Below are positions 48,190 to 58,018 of a stretch of 64,000 nucleotides of DNA, one piece after another (the first letter of the stretch is position 1; every line of letters starts with the position of its first letter). The stretch is from NCBI RefSeq assembly GCF_004151455.1, contig NZ_PRLK01000003.1, forward strand, positions 1 through 64,000, in the 5' to 3' direction. The notes under the pieces were generated by a model that saw only the letters and a list, made by a program, of their open reading frames with translations, had not been told where the DNA came from and searched no databases. The position numbers and the translations under genes are program-made. The stretch is from Candidatus Nanogingivalis gingivitcus. GTDB taxonomy: Bacteria > Patescibacteriota > Saccharimonadia > Saccharimonadales > Saccharimonadaceae.

Positions 48190-48720
48190 ATGGCAGATTT
48201 TAATAAAATCTTAAATGCTGGAGATTATAAAAACGGTATTATTAATGTAGTAGTAGAAATTCCTACTGGATCTACTCATAAAATTGAATGGAATCGTGAT
48301 TTAGCTGTAATGCAACTTGATAGGGTAGAGCCTAAAGCTTTTGCTAAGCCAACTAATTACGGATTCATTCCTCAAACTTTAGATGAAGATGGTGACGAAC
48401 TTGATGTTCTACTTATTACTAACGACCCACTAACTACTGGAATATTCCTAGAAGCACGAATTTTGGGTGTTATGAAATTTGTTGATGATGGCGAAGTTGA
48501 TGATAAAATTATAGCCGTACCAGCAGATGATAGAGATAATGGAAATGTATACAAGAGCTTAGCCGACTTACCAGAGCAACTTATCAGACAAATTGAATTC
48601 CATTTTAATCATTACAAAGATTTAAAAAAGGCTGGAACTACTAAAGTAGAAAAATTTGGTGATATTGAAGAAGCCAAAGAAGTTATTGCTGAATCTATTG
48701 AACGTTGGAACAATAAATAA
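48190..48720 (+). CDS. ppa: Inorganic pyrophosphatase
   Basis: Family I soluble pyrophosphatase, hydrolysing PPi from polymerisation and tRNA charging. Signatures: VVEIPTGSTHKIEWN, YGFIPQTLDEDGDELDVLL (metal-binding acidic cluster near 63-75), VPADDRDN near 116 and the C-terminal HFNHYKDLKK. Length 176 is typical. AAAGGAAATAATAAA precedes the ATG as binding site. A clear terminator follows. Confidence 0.96.
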   Translation: MADFNKILNAGDYKNGIINVVVEIPTGSTHKIEWNRDLAVMQLDRVEPKAFAKPTNYGFIPQTLDEDGDELDVLLITNDPLTTGIFLEARILGVMKFVDDGEVDDKIIAVPADDRDNGNVYKSLADLPEQLIRQIEFHFNHYKDLKKAGTTKVEKFGDIEEAKEVIAESIERWNNK

Positions 48721-48740
48721 TTACAAAAAATATATAATAA

Positions 48741-48769
48741 AAAACCAAGCAATTAAATGCTTGGTTTTT
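48741..48769. terminator. ppa terminator
   Basis: AAAACCAAGCA and TGCTTGGTTTT form an 11-bp stem followed by T residues. It lies between convergent genes and is symmetric, so it may serve both. Confidence 0.8.
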
Positions 48770-48783
48770 AGTTTAGTCTATTT

Positions 48784-50280
48784 TTATTTATTCCAATCTA
48801 ATCTAAAAAGAATTTCTTTAAGCAATTCGTCTCTACTTTTACGCTTATTTAGTAACGTATTAACAATTATCTTAAAGCTTTTCTTATTATTAATACCTTC
48901 CCACTTGTTGTGCCCAATAGAGTCATTAAATATGATAATAAAATCAATATTTTTATTCTCCAAAGCATTATTAATTGCGTTAATAGTTTGAGTTGGTCCT
49001 GCATCAATAACCGATTCAATATTGTCAAAGAATTGTTCAAAAGAGCGAATAGTACCTTTATTTTTATGAATACCTCCCGCAACTATCATAATATTTTGGC
49101 TTTGAAGGATCTCAATTTCTTCAGGTGTAAATTTTTTTGATAGTTTCTTAACTAAACTGTTGCTTTGCTTTTTGGGGCTGGTGTATTTAACTCTAGGTTT
49201 ATGAATAATAGAGTTAAGAATACTAGCATTTAAAGGTGTTGAGGAAGTATCTGTTTTATTATCTTCGACAAATTTTCTTAATCTGTCGATATCCTCTTCT
49301 TGAGCTGGGGCGTATTTAGGTAAATCAGGTAAAGATTCCTTTTCTTCTTTAGGTTGCTTAGCCTTAGAGGTAATAATCCTGTCTTGTTCTAAAATATTCA
49401 ATCGTTGATTGATACTATTGAAAAGTTGAGAAATAACACCTGGTGATAAATCTTCTACTTTTATGTCAAAAGGTGAGCTATTAACTTTTGCTAAAGTTGT
49501 CTCTTTTTTATCCTGAGTAGCAAGTAATGCTTCTCGTAAAAGATTATTTTCATCAACAAGAGATGAATTTTCTTTAGTTAGATATTGAACCTCACTTTCT
49601 TTTGCTACTAACTTCTCCCTAGTTTTATTAAGGTTTATAGATAGACTTCTTTTATCAGATTCTAGTTTTTCCTTAAACTTTACATCTATTGTGTTGTTAG
49701 CTGAAGTTTTTGCTTCTAATTCTAGATCTTCCTTATCTTTTAGTAATTTAGTTACTTGGTCCTCTAAATTACTAATAGTATCGTCCTTATCACTTAGATC
49801 CTTTTTATTTTGGGTAATATCTTCTGAGAGGGTAGATATTTGATTGCGAAGTAAATTAAGATTATTCTTTTGATCTGATTTACTTTTTCTTTTCCTTTCG
49901 TCAAATGAATCTAAAGCTTTTTGTTGCTTTTTAACTAATTCTATTAGTTCCTCTTTAGAGTAGTCAATTAAAGGCTTATTTTTTACTTTTCTACTCTTTT
50001 TTGTCCTCTGAACTTTTTTGGCAGGATCTTTTTTAGCCTGTTTTTTTATAGGCTTAGTATTAATCCTTGTTAAGACAATTCTTAAGCGAATTGCTAATGA
50101 ATTATTAATAGTCTTGCCAAGTTCTACGCAGTCGACTAGGGCTTGATAGTCATTTTCTGACAACCCTGCATTTAGCAGTTCGTCTTTCTCTATGGAAAGA
50201 ACCTTCTGATACTCGAGCATTTTATTGCTCTTAGGGATCTTACTGAGCTCAGGCTCGGTAAAGTAAATTGATCTGGACAT
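48784..50280 (-). CDS. Long coiled-coil protein with a small C-terminal alpha/beta domain
   Basis: Of 498 residues, about 90-260 are strong coiled coil (Lys/Glu/Asp/Leu/Ser-rich), preceded by a basic KKQAKKDPAKK stretch. The C-terminal 110 residues look like an alpha/beta fold with IMIVAGGIHKNKG, IDFIIIFNDSIGHNKW and a final helix. The spacing of GG, ND and GHN recalls DUF2325-like domains, which is only a suggestion. No membrane segment is seen. The start is supported by AAGGAGG eight bases upstream. It could be a structural or chromosome-associated protein. It is divergent from relA/spoT. Confidence 0.7.
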   Translation of the reverse strand: MSRSIYFTEPELSKIPKSNKMLEYQKVLSIEKDELLNAGLSENDYQALVDCVELGKTINNSLAIRLRIVLTRINTKPIKKQAKKDPAKKVQRTKKSRKVKNKPLIDYSKEELIELVKKQQKALDSFDERKRKSKSDQKNNLNLLRNQISTLSEDITQNKKDLSDKDDTISNLEDQVTKLLKDKEDLELEAKTSANNTIDVKFKEKLESDKRSLSINLNKTREKLVAKESEVQYLTKENSSLVDENNLLREALLATQDKKETTLAKVNSSPFDIKVEDLSPGVISQLFNSINQRLNILEQDRIITSKAKQPKEEKESLPDLPKYAPAQEEDIDRLRKFVEDNKTDTSSTPLNASILNSIIHKPRVKYTSPKKQSNSLVKKLSKKFTPEEIEILQSQNIMIVAGGIHKNKGTIRSFEQFFDNIESVIDAGPTQTINAINNALENKNIDFIIIFNDSIGHNKWEGINNKKSFKIIVNTLLNKRKSRDELLKEILFRLDWNK

Positions 50281-50433
50281 TCTCTTTGTCCTCCTTTTAA
50301 GAAAATTTCAATAGACTAAACTTAATTATTAAAGTACTAATCTATTGATTGATACTATATAATAACATCTTTTTCTATATTAGTCAATATTTAAAAGGTT
50401 TACTTTTTTCTAGTTATACTCTAAAATCTATAT

Positions 50434-52008
50434 ATGGAAAAGAGCGAATTGTTAAAAATTGCTAAAAAGCATTATGAAATAGATGAAGTAGTTAGACTTG
50501 AAGAGGCTATAGATTATGCAACAATAAAGCATGATGGTCAATTTCGTAAATCTGGTGAAAAATATATAACTCATCCGCTTAGAGTTGCTGGAATCTTGAT
50601 AAAATGGGGAATGGATATAGATTCCGTAATAGCAGGAGTATTACACGATGTCGTAGAGGATACGGAAACACCTTTAGAAGATATCGAGGAAAAGTTTGGT
50701 AAGAATGTCGCCTTTTTAGTGGATGGCGTAACAAAAGTTGGTAGGGCTAGAAGTGGAATGGATAATTTAGAAGCATACTTACCGCAAACTAAAGATAATT
50801 TATCTAAATTGTTAATAGCAGTTGGGCAAGATATTCGTGTAATAATTATAAAACTTGCAGATAGACTTCATAATGTGCAGACTTTAGAGTATATGCCCCC
50901 AGAAAAACAGAAAAAAATAGCTAGAGAAAGCTTAGATGTTTTTGCGCGCATCGCTGATAGGCTTGGTATGGGGCGAGTAAGGATGGAGATAGAAGAAATA
51001 GCTTTCTCATATCTTAGACCTAAAGAATATAATAGGTTAAAAAATGAAATGAGAAAACGGCTAGGGAAATCAACTAGGAAACTTGGCCGTGTTCGTGAAG
51101 ATGTAGAAAACCAACTTAAAAAAGCAGGTATAGACTTTAAGATATCTGGAAGAGTAAAGAGTATTTATTCTTTGCATAAAAAATTGCAAAAAGCTGGAGA
51201 AATCGATCAAGTATACGATTTAATGGCTTTACGTATCATTGTCAAAAATAAGGAAGATTGCTACCGTGTTTTAGGTGTTCTTCATACTATGTATAAGCCA
51301 ATGATTGAACGTATTAAGGACTATATTTCAATGCCAAAACCTAATGGGTATCAATCATTACATACAACTGTTATTACGCCAAGTAAATTGATTGCTGAAT
51401 TTCAGATACGTACTGAAGATATGCATGAATTTGCCGAGAGAGGTTTGGCTGCTAGCTTCCATTACCATGAACAAAAATCATCTAAAAATTATATATCAGG
51501 AGCTACCTCTATTCAGAGAGGTCTACCTGACCAAGAAATAAAGGGTAATGGAGGATTAACTAATGAACTCCAGTGGGTCGTACAAATGCAAGATGTAGCA
51601 CAACGGCTACGTGATGGGGAAGAAATTTCCAGTGATCAATTACAAGTAGATATTTTTGGTGATAGGATTTTTGTATATTCACCAAAAGGTGATATATATA
51701 ACTTGCCAGAGGGTGCTTTACCATTGGATTATGCCTATATGGTTCATTCAGATATAGGAAAACATGCTTATGCTTTTAGAGTTAATGAAAAGATACATGC
51801 TTTTGATAAACCTTTACAAGAGGGGGATGTGGTTGAGGTGTTGACTCGTAAAAACCAAGAGCCAAAGGCTGATTGGCTTGATTTAGTCACAACTTCTCAT
51901 GCTAGAATAAAATTACGGTCACAGCTTAAGCGTAAAGGAATTATAGAACCTACTTCAAACGCTACAGCCATACAAGCACGGAAACAGGCAGAAAAAAAGA
52001 AAATTTAA
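50434..52008 (+). CDS. rel: RelA/SpoT family (p)ppGpp synthetase/hydrolase, short form
   Basis: Controls the stringent response alarmone. HD hydrolase domain (about 25-175) with THPLRVAGIL, LHDVVEDTETP and KLADRLHN; synthetase domain (about 225-345) with GRVKSIYSLHKKL, YDLMALRIIV and MPKPNGYQSLHTTV; TGS domain (about 400-465) with VYSPKGDIYNLPEGALPLDYAY. It ends at 524 residues, so the usual zinc-finger/RRM and ACT regulatory domains (full length about 700-740) are missing. Both catalytic sites look intact. TATACT and TAAAAT boxes lie close to the ATG. A terminator follows. Confidence 0.93.
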   Translation: MEKSELLKIAKKHYEIDEVVRLEEAIDYATIKHDGQFRKSGEKYITHPLRVAGILIKWGMDIDSVIAGVLHDVVEDTETPLEDIEEKFGKNVAFLVDGVTKVGRARSGMDNLEAYLPQTKDNLSKLLIAVGQDIRVIIIKLADRLHNVQTLEYMPPEKQKKIARESLDVFARIADRLGMGRVRMEIEEIAFSYLRPKEYNRLKNEMRKRLGKSTRKLGRVREDVENQLKKAGIDFKISGRVKSIYSLHKKLQKAGEIDQVYDLMALRIIVKNKEDCYRVLGVLHTMYKPMIERIKDYISMPKPNGYQSLHTTVITPSKLIAEFQIRTEDMHEFAERGLAASFHYHEQKSSKNYISGATSIQRGLPDQEIKGNGGLTNELQWVVQMQDVAQRLRDGEEISSDQLQVDIFGDRIFVYSPKGDIYNLPEGALPLDYAYMVHSDIGKHAYAFRVNEKIHAFDKPLQEGDVVEVLTRKNQEPKADWLDLVTTSHARIKLRSQLKRKGIIEPTSNATAIQARKQAEKKKI

Positions 52009-52037
52009 AAAGACTACTCACTATAAGTAGTCTTTTT
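52006..52037 (+). terminator. rel terminator
   Basis: AAAAAGACTACT and AGTAGTCTTTTT form a 12-bp stem overlapping the stop codon region, ending in T residues. Confidence 0.8.
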
Positions 52038-53376
<1,339 letters not shown>

Positions 53377-53385
53377 GGGGAAAAA

Positions 53386-53841
53386 GTGAAAATTTATATT
53401 GGCTCAGATCATAGGGGATTTTACTTAAAAGATAAAGTTGAAGAATATTTAAAGGGTAGGGGTTATGATGTTGAAAATATTGGTCCAGACAACTATAACC
53501 CTGAGGATGATTTTCCAGAATTTGCACAAAAAGCTACTGTTAAAATTAAAACTAGCGACGATCAAGACCCTAGAGCTATATTAATGTGTGGTGGTGCACA
53601 AGGTATGGGAATGGCCGCAAATAGATTTAAGGGCATTAGGGCTTCTGTTGTTTGGGATACTGAAGAAGCTAAATGGACTCGTAACGATAATGACAGCAAT
53701 GTTCTATGTTTACCAGCACGGATATTTGATAAACCTGAAGCTAAGCTAGATTTATATAATGTTCTAGATACTTGGCTTGAAACCCCCTTTTCTGGAGCTA
53801 CAAGATTTATTAGAAGAAATAAGCAAATTGACGAGGTTTAG
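53386..53841 (+). CDS. rpiB: RpiB/LacAB-type sugar-phosphate isomerase
   Basis: Interconverts ribose-5-phosphate and ribulose-5-phosphate, or related sugars. YIGSDHRGFYLKDKVEEYL is the standard start of the family, and the active-site Cys lies in MCGGAQGMGMAANRFKGIRA near residue 66 (the usual form is CGTGIGMSIAANK). The changed loop leaves the exact sugar open. Length 151 is normal. Start GTG 53386, nine bases after gap, with AGGGG as binding site. The epimerase gene follows after two bases. Confidence 0.9.
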   Translation: MKIYIGSDHRGFYLKDKVEEYLKGRGYDVENIGPDNYNPEDDFPEFAQKATVKIKTSDDQDPRAILMCGGAQGMGMAANRFKGIRASVVWDTEEAKWTRNDNDSNVLCLPARIFDKPEAKLDLYNVLDTWLETPFSGATRFIRRNKQIDEV

Positions 53842-53843
53842 TA

Positions 53844-54491
53844 ATGGCAACAATTACACCAGCTATATTGGCAGGAAACCAAGAAGAATATAAATATCAA
53901 ATTGAAAGAATTGCTAATTTTGCAGAGCGTATACATATAGATATTACTGACGGTATGTTTGCTCAAAACTATACTATACCTGAAAACCAAGTATGGTGGC
54001 CGCCAGAAATAAAGGCAGATATTCACATGATGGTATCTCGCCCTAGCGACCATTTAGCAACTATTATAGCTATGAACCCTAATATGGTTATTTTTCATGG
54101 TGAATGTGAGGAAGAACTAGCTCCAATTTTTCGTAAACTAAAAGAAGAAACTATGATCAAGCCAGCTGTAGCGTTATTGCGCTCTACTGTGCCAGAGACT
54201 ATTGCTGATGCTATTAAAGAAGCTGAACATGTACTTATTTTTAGTGGCAATCTTGGCGAAATGGGTGGAAGAGCTAATATGATGCAACTAGAAAAAATTA
54301 GATTAGTGAAAGAAATTAATCCTAATGTTGAAATTGGTTGGGATGGTGGCGCTAACTTATCTAATGTATTCAACTTAGTGCAATCAGGCGTTGATGTTGT
54401 AAACGTGGGGGCTGCTTTCGCTCAATCACCTGAGCCAGAACAGGTATATAAGGCTATGGTTGATGAGATTAATCGTAAAGGGGTGTTTTAG
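53844..54491 (+). CDS. rpe: Ribulose-phosphate 3-epimerase-like protein
   Basis: TIM-barrel enzyme interconverting ribulose-5-phosphate and xylulose-5-phosphate. Recognisable elements: TPAILAGNQEEY (usual SPSxLxAD), HIDITDGMFAQNYT with His and Asp metal ligands near 32-37, ADIHMMVSRPSDH near 61-73, and the phosphate-binding IGWDGGANLSNV and VNVGAAFAQS. Length 215 fits. The first motif departs from the usual Ser-Ala-Asp form, so it is a divergent member. It adjoins rpiB-like and PfkB-like genes, which supports a pentose-phosphate role. Confidence 0.87.
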   Translation: MATITPAILAGNQEEYKYQIERIANFAERIHIDITDGMFAQNYTIPENQVWWPPEIKADIHMMVSRPSDHLATIIAMNPNMVIFHGECEEELAPIFRKLKEETMIKPAVALLRSTVPETIADAIKEAEHVLIFSGNLGEMGGRANMMQLEKIRLVKEINPNVEIGWDGGANLSNVFNLVQSGVDVVNVGAAFAQSPEPEQVYKAMVDEINRKGVF

Positions 54492-54496
54492 AGAAA

Positions 54497-55468
54497 ATGC
54501 AAATTCCTAAAATATTAACTATAGGTGCAGCTGTTCAAGATGTTTTTTTAGGTAATTCTGATGAATTTAATTTAATATCGGCAGATCCAGAGCATGATTT
54601 TGTTAGTTTGGGTTTAGGTTCAAAAATAGATTTAAATCAGATAAATTTTGCAACTGGAGGAGGAGCAACCAATGCTGCCATAACTTTTGCTAGACAAGGC
54701 TTAAAAACTAGCTTTATGGGAATTATAGGTGATGACGTTGCCGGTAATATAATATTGAGGAACCTAGATGAAGAATTTATCGATACTTCAAGAGTAGAAA
54801 TTGATAAATTACGCTCAACAGATTATTCAACTATATTATTAGCACCAAATGGGGAAAGAACAATATTAACTTATCGTGGTGCTTCTAGTCATATCCATGC
54901 CAATAATTTTAAACTTACTGAAGGTGAATTTGATTTTATTTATGTAACTAATTTAGCTGGTAGGTTTGACGCGATTAGAAAAATATTTACGCAAGCTAGT
55001 AAAACTAATACAAAAATAGCTTGGAACCCTGGTAGCAAAGAATTATTACAGCCCGAAAAAGTTAAAACTTTATTAGATGATGTAGAACTGCTAATAATTA
55101 ATAAACAAGAAGGTCAAGAGCTATTTTCTGGAGAAAGTATAGAAGAATTATTAAGAGCTGGACTATTATTTGTTAAAAATATCATTATCACTGATGGGCA
55201 AGATGGTGTATGGGCCAGTGACGGTAAAAGTATCGTAAGGGCAGGCATGTACGAAGACGTTAAAGTTATAGATAGGACTGGGGCAGGTGATGCTTTCGGC
55301 TCAGGCTTTGTATCCCAATGGGTACAAGGAGCATCTTTATCGGAAAGTATTTTATTTGCTAGCGCTAACTCAACATCTGTTATTCAATATATAGGATCTA
55401 AAGACGGTATTCTTAAAAAGAATGCAAAATTACACAGTATGCCTATTATGGAGAAAAGTATAAAATGA
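54497..55468 (+). CDS. PfkB-family carbohydrate kinase
   Basis: Ribokinase-like fold: TGGGATNAAITFARQGLKT near residue 54 (substrate-binding signature 1), GIIGDDVAGN, and the catalytic DRTGAGDAFGSGFVSQW near 258 (signature 2, Asp base and anion hole). The sugar substrate cannot be read from sequence; ribose or another pentose would suit the adjoining isomerase and epimerase. Length 323. It starts five bases after the epimerase stop and overlaps the next gene by four bases (ATGA). Confidence 0.9.
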   Translation: MQIPKILTIGAAVQDVFLGNSDEFNLISADPEHDFVSLGLGSKIDLNQINFATGGGATNAAITFARQGLKTSFMGIIGDDVAGNIILRNLDEEFIDTSRVEIDKLRSTDYSTILLAPNGERTILTYRGASSHIHANNFKLTEGEFDFIYVTNLAGRFDAIRKIFTQASKTNTKIAWNPGSKELLQPEKVKTLLDDVELLIINKQEGQELFSGESIEELLRAGLLFVKNIIITDGQDGVWASDGKSIVRAGMYEDVKVIDRTGAGDAFGSGFVSQWVQGASLSESILFASANSTSVIQYIGSKDGILKKNAKLHSMPIMEKSIK

Positions 55469-55935
55469 TGAAGTTTAACCTTGGCAGTCTACTGGGTTTG
55501 CAGGGTGTAAAATTAAAACAATTTAATTACAACTTACAGTCTTTAGAGAATAAAACAGGTAAAGATTTCAGTATCTCTGCGCATATAATGGCCTTACAGT
55601 ATAGTAGATCAATAGAAGCACTTAAAGAATTAGGTTTTTACGACAATGATGTTACCTGTTCTGAGATCTCTGGGGCGTTAAAAAATAAAATTTTAGGCGA
55701 GGAGAATTTAGAAACTTCTAATAAGGAAATATTTTGGCAGAAATATAAAAATACAGTCATTTTTTGCCAGGATGATATAGTTTCAGTAAACAAAAGGGAT
55801 GTCCTTTATTATATAGATAATCATAAAAGATCTTTTAACGGGTTTAGAACAGAGCTTAAAAAAGAAATTATAGAATTATTTAATGCCAAAGTCCCTAATA
55901 TGAATAAAGAACAAATTGAAAATAAAATATTTTAA
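55465..55935 (+). CDS. Hypothetical protein coupled to the PfkB-like gene
   Basis: A 156-residue soluble protein, Lys/Asn/Glu-rich and mostly helical by composition. It shows no recognised motif, signal peptide or membrane helix. ATG 55465 overlaps the kinase stop (ATGA), implying translational coupling. The LOG-like gene follows after nine bases with AAGGAG before it. Confidence 0.7.
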   Translation: MMKFNLGSLLGLQGVKLKQFNYNLQSLENKTGKDFSISAHIMALQYSRSIEALKELGFYDNDVTCSEISGALKNKILGEENLETSNKEIFWQKYKNTVIFCQDDIVSVNKRDVLYYIDNHKRSFNGFRTELKKEIIELFNAKVPNMNKEQIENKIF

Positions 55936-55944
55936 GGAGAATAA

Positions 55945-56553
55945 ATGAGATATCAAATTTGCGTATCAGGTGCTGCAAATGGTGACAGCGTTGAAGCTTC
56001 TGCTACATTGGCTTATAGGCTTGGTAGAGAGATTTCAAAACAAGGTAAAATATTAACTACTGGTGCTACAGTAGGTCTGCCACATTATGCTGCTATTGGG
56101 GCAGTTAGTGTTAAAGGTAGGACTGGTTTAAGTGTGGGATTTTCGCCAGCATCTAGTTTTCGCCAGCATGTTAATACTTATAAATTACCGTTTAAACCAT
56201 TTGATTATATTAATTTTACAGGCATGAATTATGTAGGCAGAGATACTCACTTAGTGCTTTCTAGTGATGCAGTAATTACGGTAGGTGGTAGAATGGGAAG
56301 TCTACATGAGCTTGCTACAGCTCTAGAAGCTAGAAAGGTTGTAGCAGTACTTACAGGATCTAAAGGTTTAGCAGATTACACAAAGACATTACTTGAGAAT
56401 GTAGAAGCCCCTAATAGTAAAGATGTTATTTTTGATAGTAACCCTGAAAGGTTAGTGCAGAAAGTTATTAAAAGGCTAGATGAAAGAAATAGAGATTTTA
56501 TAGCCCCAGAAGATGATAGCCATCTGGCAATTAAGCGTTCAGGCAATGGATAA
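55945..56553 (+). CDS. SLOG/LOG-like nucleotide-binding protein
   Basis: Rossmann-like family related to LOG phosphoribohydrolases and to DprA's nucleotide-binding fold. Features: VSGAANGDSVEASATLAYRLG at the N-terminus, GATVGLPHYAAIGA near 47, and VGGRMGSLHELATALEARK near 115-133, corresponding to the PGGxGTxxE motif with GG and Glu kept but Thr replaced by Ser. Cleavage of a nucleoside monophosphate to base and ribose-5-phosphate is possible and would suit the pentose-phosphate neighbours. Length 202. AAGGAG precedes the ATG. A terminator follows. Confidence 0.8.
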   Translation: MRYQICVSGAANGDSVEASATLAYRLGREISKQGKILTTGATVGLPHYAAIGAVSVKGRTGLSVGFSPASSFRQHVNTYKLPFKPFDYINFTGMNYVGRDTHLVLSSDAVITVGGRMGSLHELATALEARKVVAVLTGSKGLADYTKTLLENVEAPNSKDVIFDSNPERLVQKVIKRLDERNRDFIAPEDDSHLAIKRSGNG

Positions 56554-56589
56554 AAAATACCCCTCTTTAAAGAGGGGTATATATTTTTA
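56552..56589. terminator. Terminator between convergent genes
   Basis: ATACCCCTCTTT and AAAGAGGGGTAT pair perfectly over 12 bp. An A run precedes and a T run follows, so it can act on both strands. Confidence 0.85.
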
Positions 56590-57183
56590 TTGGAGTAGGA
56601 TTTTTTCCCAATTCTGTTTCTTGAAATCTTTGAATGAAATATCTTCAAATGAATGATTCCGTTTAATTTCATCATCCCCATAAGTGATTGAATCTATATT
56701 AAATAGCCCCTTATAAGGAGTTTTTGATTGGCAAAAACAGAATGCTTCGACTTCCTTGTTCAGATCTACTTTCTTCCAGTAGCGCACTTGTCCTCCAATG
56801 AACACATCTTGACATTTATCCGTATAGGTTAGTCTACGGTTAATCCGTTCAGTGATTAGCGTAGCTAAGTCTACGAGATTTTTGTAAACATCGCGATGTA
56901 ATCCTACGATATAGGCATCGGTTCCATCGTTAGGAATATGAATACTTACATCCTGTAGTTTGTTCTCAATACTAATCAAGGTCTTATTAAATAAAGACGT
57001 TTGCGAGATTCTCCACTCAGATTCATTCAGGAAAAACAGCATTTCGGACCTTTTACTATCTTGCCAATCTGTCCAAGAGAATGAAATATCTCCTGACTGT
57101 TTTTTGGATTCTTCAAAATCCATCAAGCAGTTTCTTAAGAAGTTCTGTGTTACTCCAATTAACATATTAATGTACCACGCCAT
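56587..57183 (-). CDS. Orphan protein of unknown function with atypical base composition
   Basis: A 198-residue soluble protein with a mixed composition including several Trp and Cys residues (EAFCFCQSKTPYKG). No membrane helix and no recognised fold. Codon choice is visibly less AT-rich than in the surrounding genes (many C- and G-ending codons), suggesting recent acquisition. It has its own strong promoter (TTGACT, 17 bases, TATAAT at 57259-57231) and a 40-base leader with a small hairpin, unlike the leaderless housekeeping genes. AGAAAGG lies 12-13 bases before ATG 57183; a second ATG lies six codons further in. Confidence 0.65.
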   Translation of the reverse strand: MAWYINMLIGVTQNFLRNCLMDFEESKKQSGDISFSWTDWQDSKRSEMLFFLNESEWRISQTSLFNKTLISIENKLQDVSIHIPNDGTDAYIVGLHRDVYKNLVDLATLITERINRRLTYTDKCQDVFIGGQVRYWKKVDLNKEVEAFCFCQSKTPYKGLFNIDSITYGDDEIKRNHSFEDISFKDFKKQNWEKILLQ

Positions 57184-57230
57184 TTCGTATGACGTACCTT
57201 TCTATTTTTGCCTTTCTAAAGGCAGAATAC

Positions 57231-57259
57231 ATTATACAATAAAGTAATAAGTAAGTCAA
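57231..57259 (-). promoter_or_regulatory. Promoter of the orphan gene
   Basis: Minus strand TTGACT (57259-57254), 17-base spacer, TATAAT (57236-57231). The leader contains the hairpin GCCTTT/AAAGGC at 57210-57223. Confidence 0.7.
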
Positions 57260-57295
57260 TATGTATATAGATTAATACTATTTATAAAAATATTA

Positions 57296-57324
57296 TTGAC
57301 ATTTTAGTATTTTTATGATACTAT
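57296..57324 (+). promoter_or_regulatory. Promoter of the DUF948-like/YtxH pair
   Basis: TTGACA, exactly 17 bases, TACTAT; one of the best consensus promoters in the window. The leader is about 60 bases and ends in AAAGGAGCG. Confidence 0.75.
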
Positions 57325-57389
57325 ATTCACAGATTTGCATAAAAATCAAAAATAAAAACAAAATAAATATAAAATAAAAAAGGAGCGTA

Positions 57390-57650
57390 ATGAGTTCAGC
57401 TGCTGAAATACTAGTGGTTATACTATCAATTGCATTAGCAGTTTTTATTATTCTAGGTATAATTTGTTTTATTCTTATTATACGTGTTACAAGGCAAATA
57501 GGCGATATTACAAAAAATATGCAAAATATATCTAGTGGGATTGATAATATTGTGCAAAACTTTGCTCAAATATCATCACCAATCATAATAATGAAAACAG
57601 TGCTGGATTTATTTAAAAAATTTAACAAAAAAGGAGAAAAAAATGAGTAA
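57390..57650 (+). CDS. Small single-pass membrane protein (DUF948-like)
   Basis: An 86-residue product with one N-terminal membrane helix at about 6-33 and an amphipathic helical tail (QIGDITKNMQNISSGIDNIV), resembling DUF948 proteins that pair with YtxH proteins in Gram-positive bacteria. AAAGGAG lies eight bases before the ATG. It overlaps the YtxH gene by eight bases, so both are made together. Role unknown; envelope stress is a common suggestion for this pair. Confidence 0.75.
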   Translation: MSSAAEILVVILSIALAVFIILGIICFILIIRVTRQIGDITKNMQNISSGIDNIVQNFAQISSPIIIMKTVLDLFKKFNKKGEKNE

Positions 57651-57984
57651 AAAATTTGGATTAGGACTATTATTAGGTGCAGTAGCAGGAGTTGTTGGTG
57701 GGATACTAACAGCACCAAAAAGTGGCAAGGAAACTAGAGAAGATTTAGCTAAAAAAAGTAAAGAGGTTGGTGAAGCATTAAAACATAAAACTGAGGAAAC
57801 TATAGAAAAGGTTGATGAAGTTGCTGACCAAGTTAAAGAAAAGGCTGAAGAAATAAAAGTAGTGTCTAAGGCTAAGGTAGAAGAAGTTACGGCTAATACT
57901 AAGCATGAAGTTCAGAAAATCCAGAAACGAGCATTAAACACTCTAGACGGTGCTAAAAAAGGTTTTGAAAAAGAAGTTAAATAA
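57643..57984 (+). CDS. YtxH-domain protein
   Basis: The glycine-rich N-terminal helix GLGLLLGAVAGVVGGILTAPKSGKETRE is the YtxH hallmark (shown here in two parts: GLLLGAVAGVVGG and TAPKSGKETRE). The rest is a long amphipathic Lys/Glu/Val helix of LEA-like type. Length 113. AAAGGAG precedes the ATG. Members are stress-related membrane-associated proteins of unknown mechanism. The downstream terminator is shared with the convergent tyrS. Confidence 0.85.
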   Translation: MSKKFGLGLLLGAVAGVVGGILTAPKSGKETREDLAKKSKEVGEALKHKTEETIEKVDEVADQVKEKAEEIKVVSKAKVEEVTANTKHEVQKIQKRALNTLDGAKKGFEKEVK

Positions 57985-57985
57985 T

Positions 57986-58018
57986 AATAAAAATAGACCG
58001 AAATGGTCTATTTTTATT
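57986..58018. terminator. Bidirectional terminator, YtxH gene and tyrS
   Basis: AATAAAAATAGACC and GGTCTATTTTTATT form a perfect 14-bp stem with loop GAAAT. It overlaps the tyrS stop codon. Confidence 0.85.
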
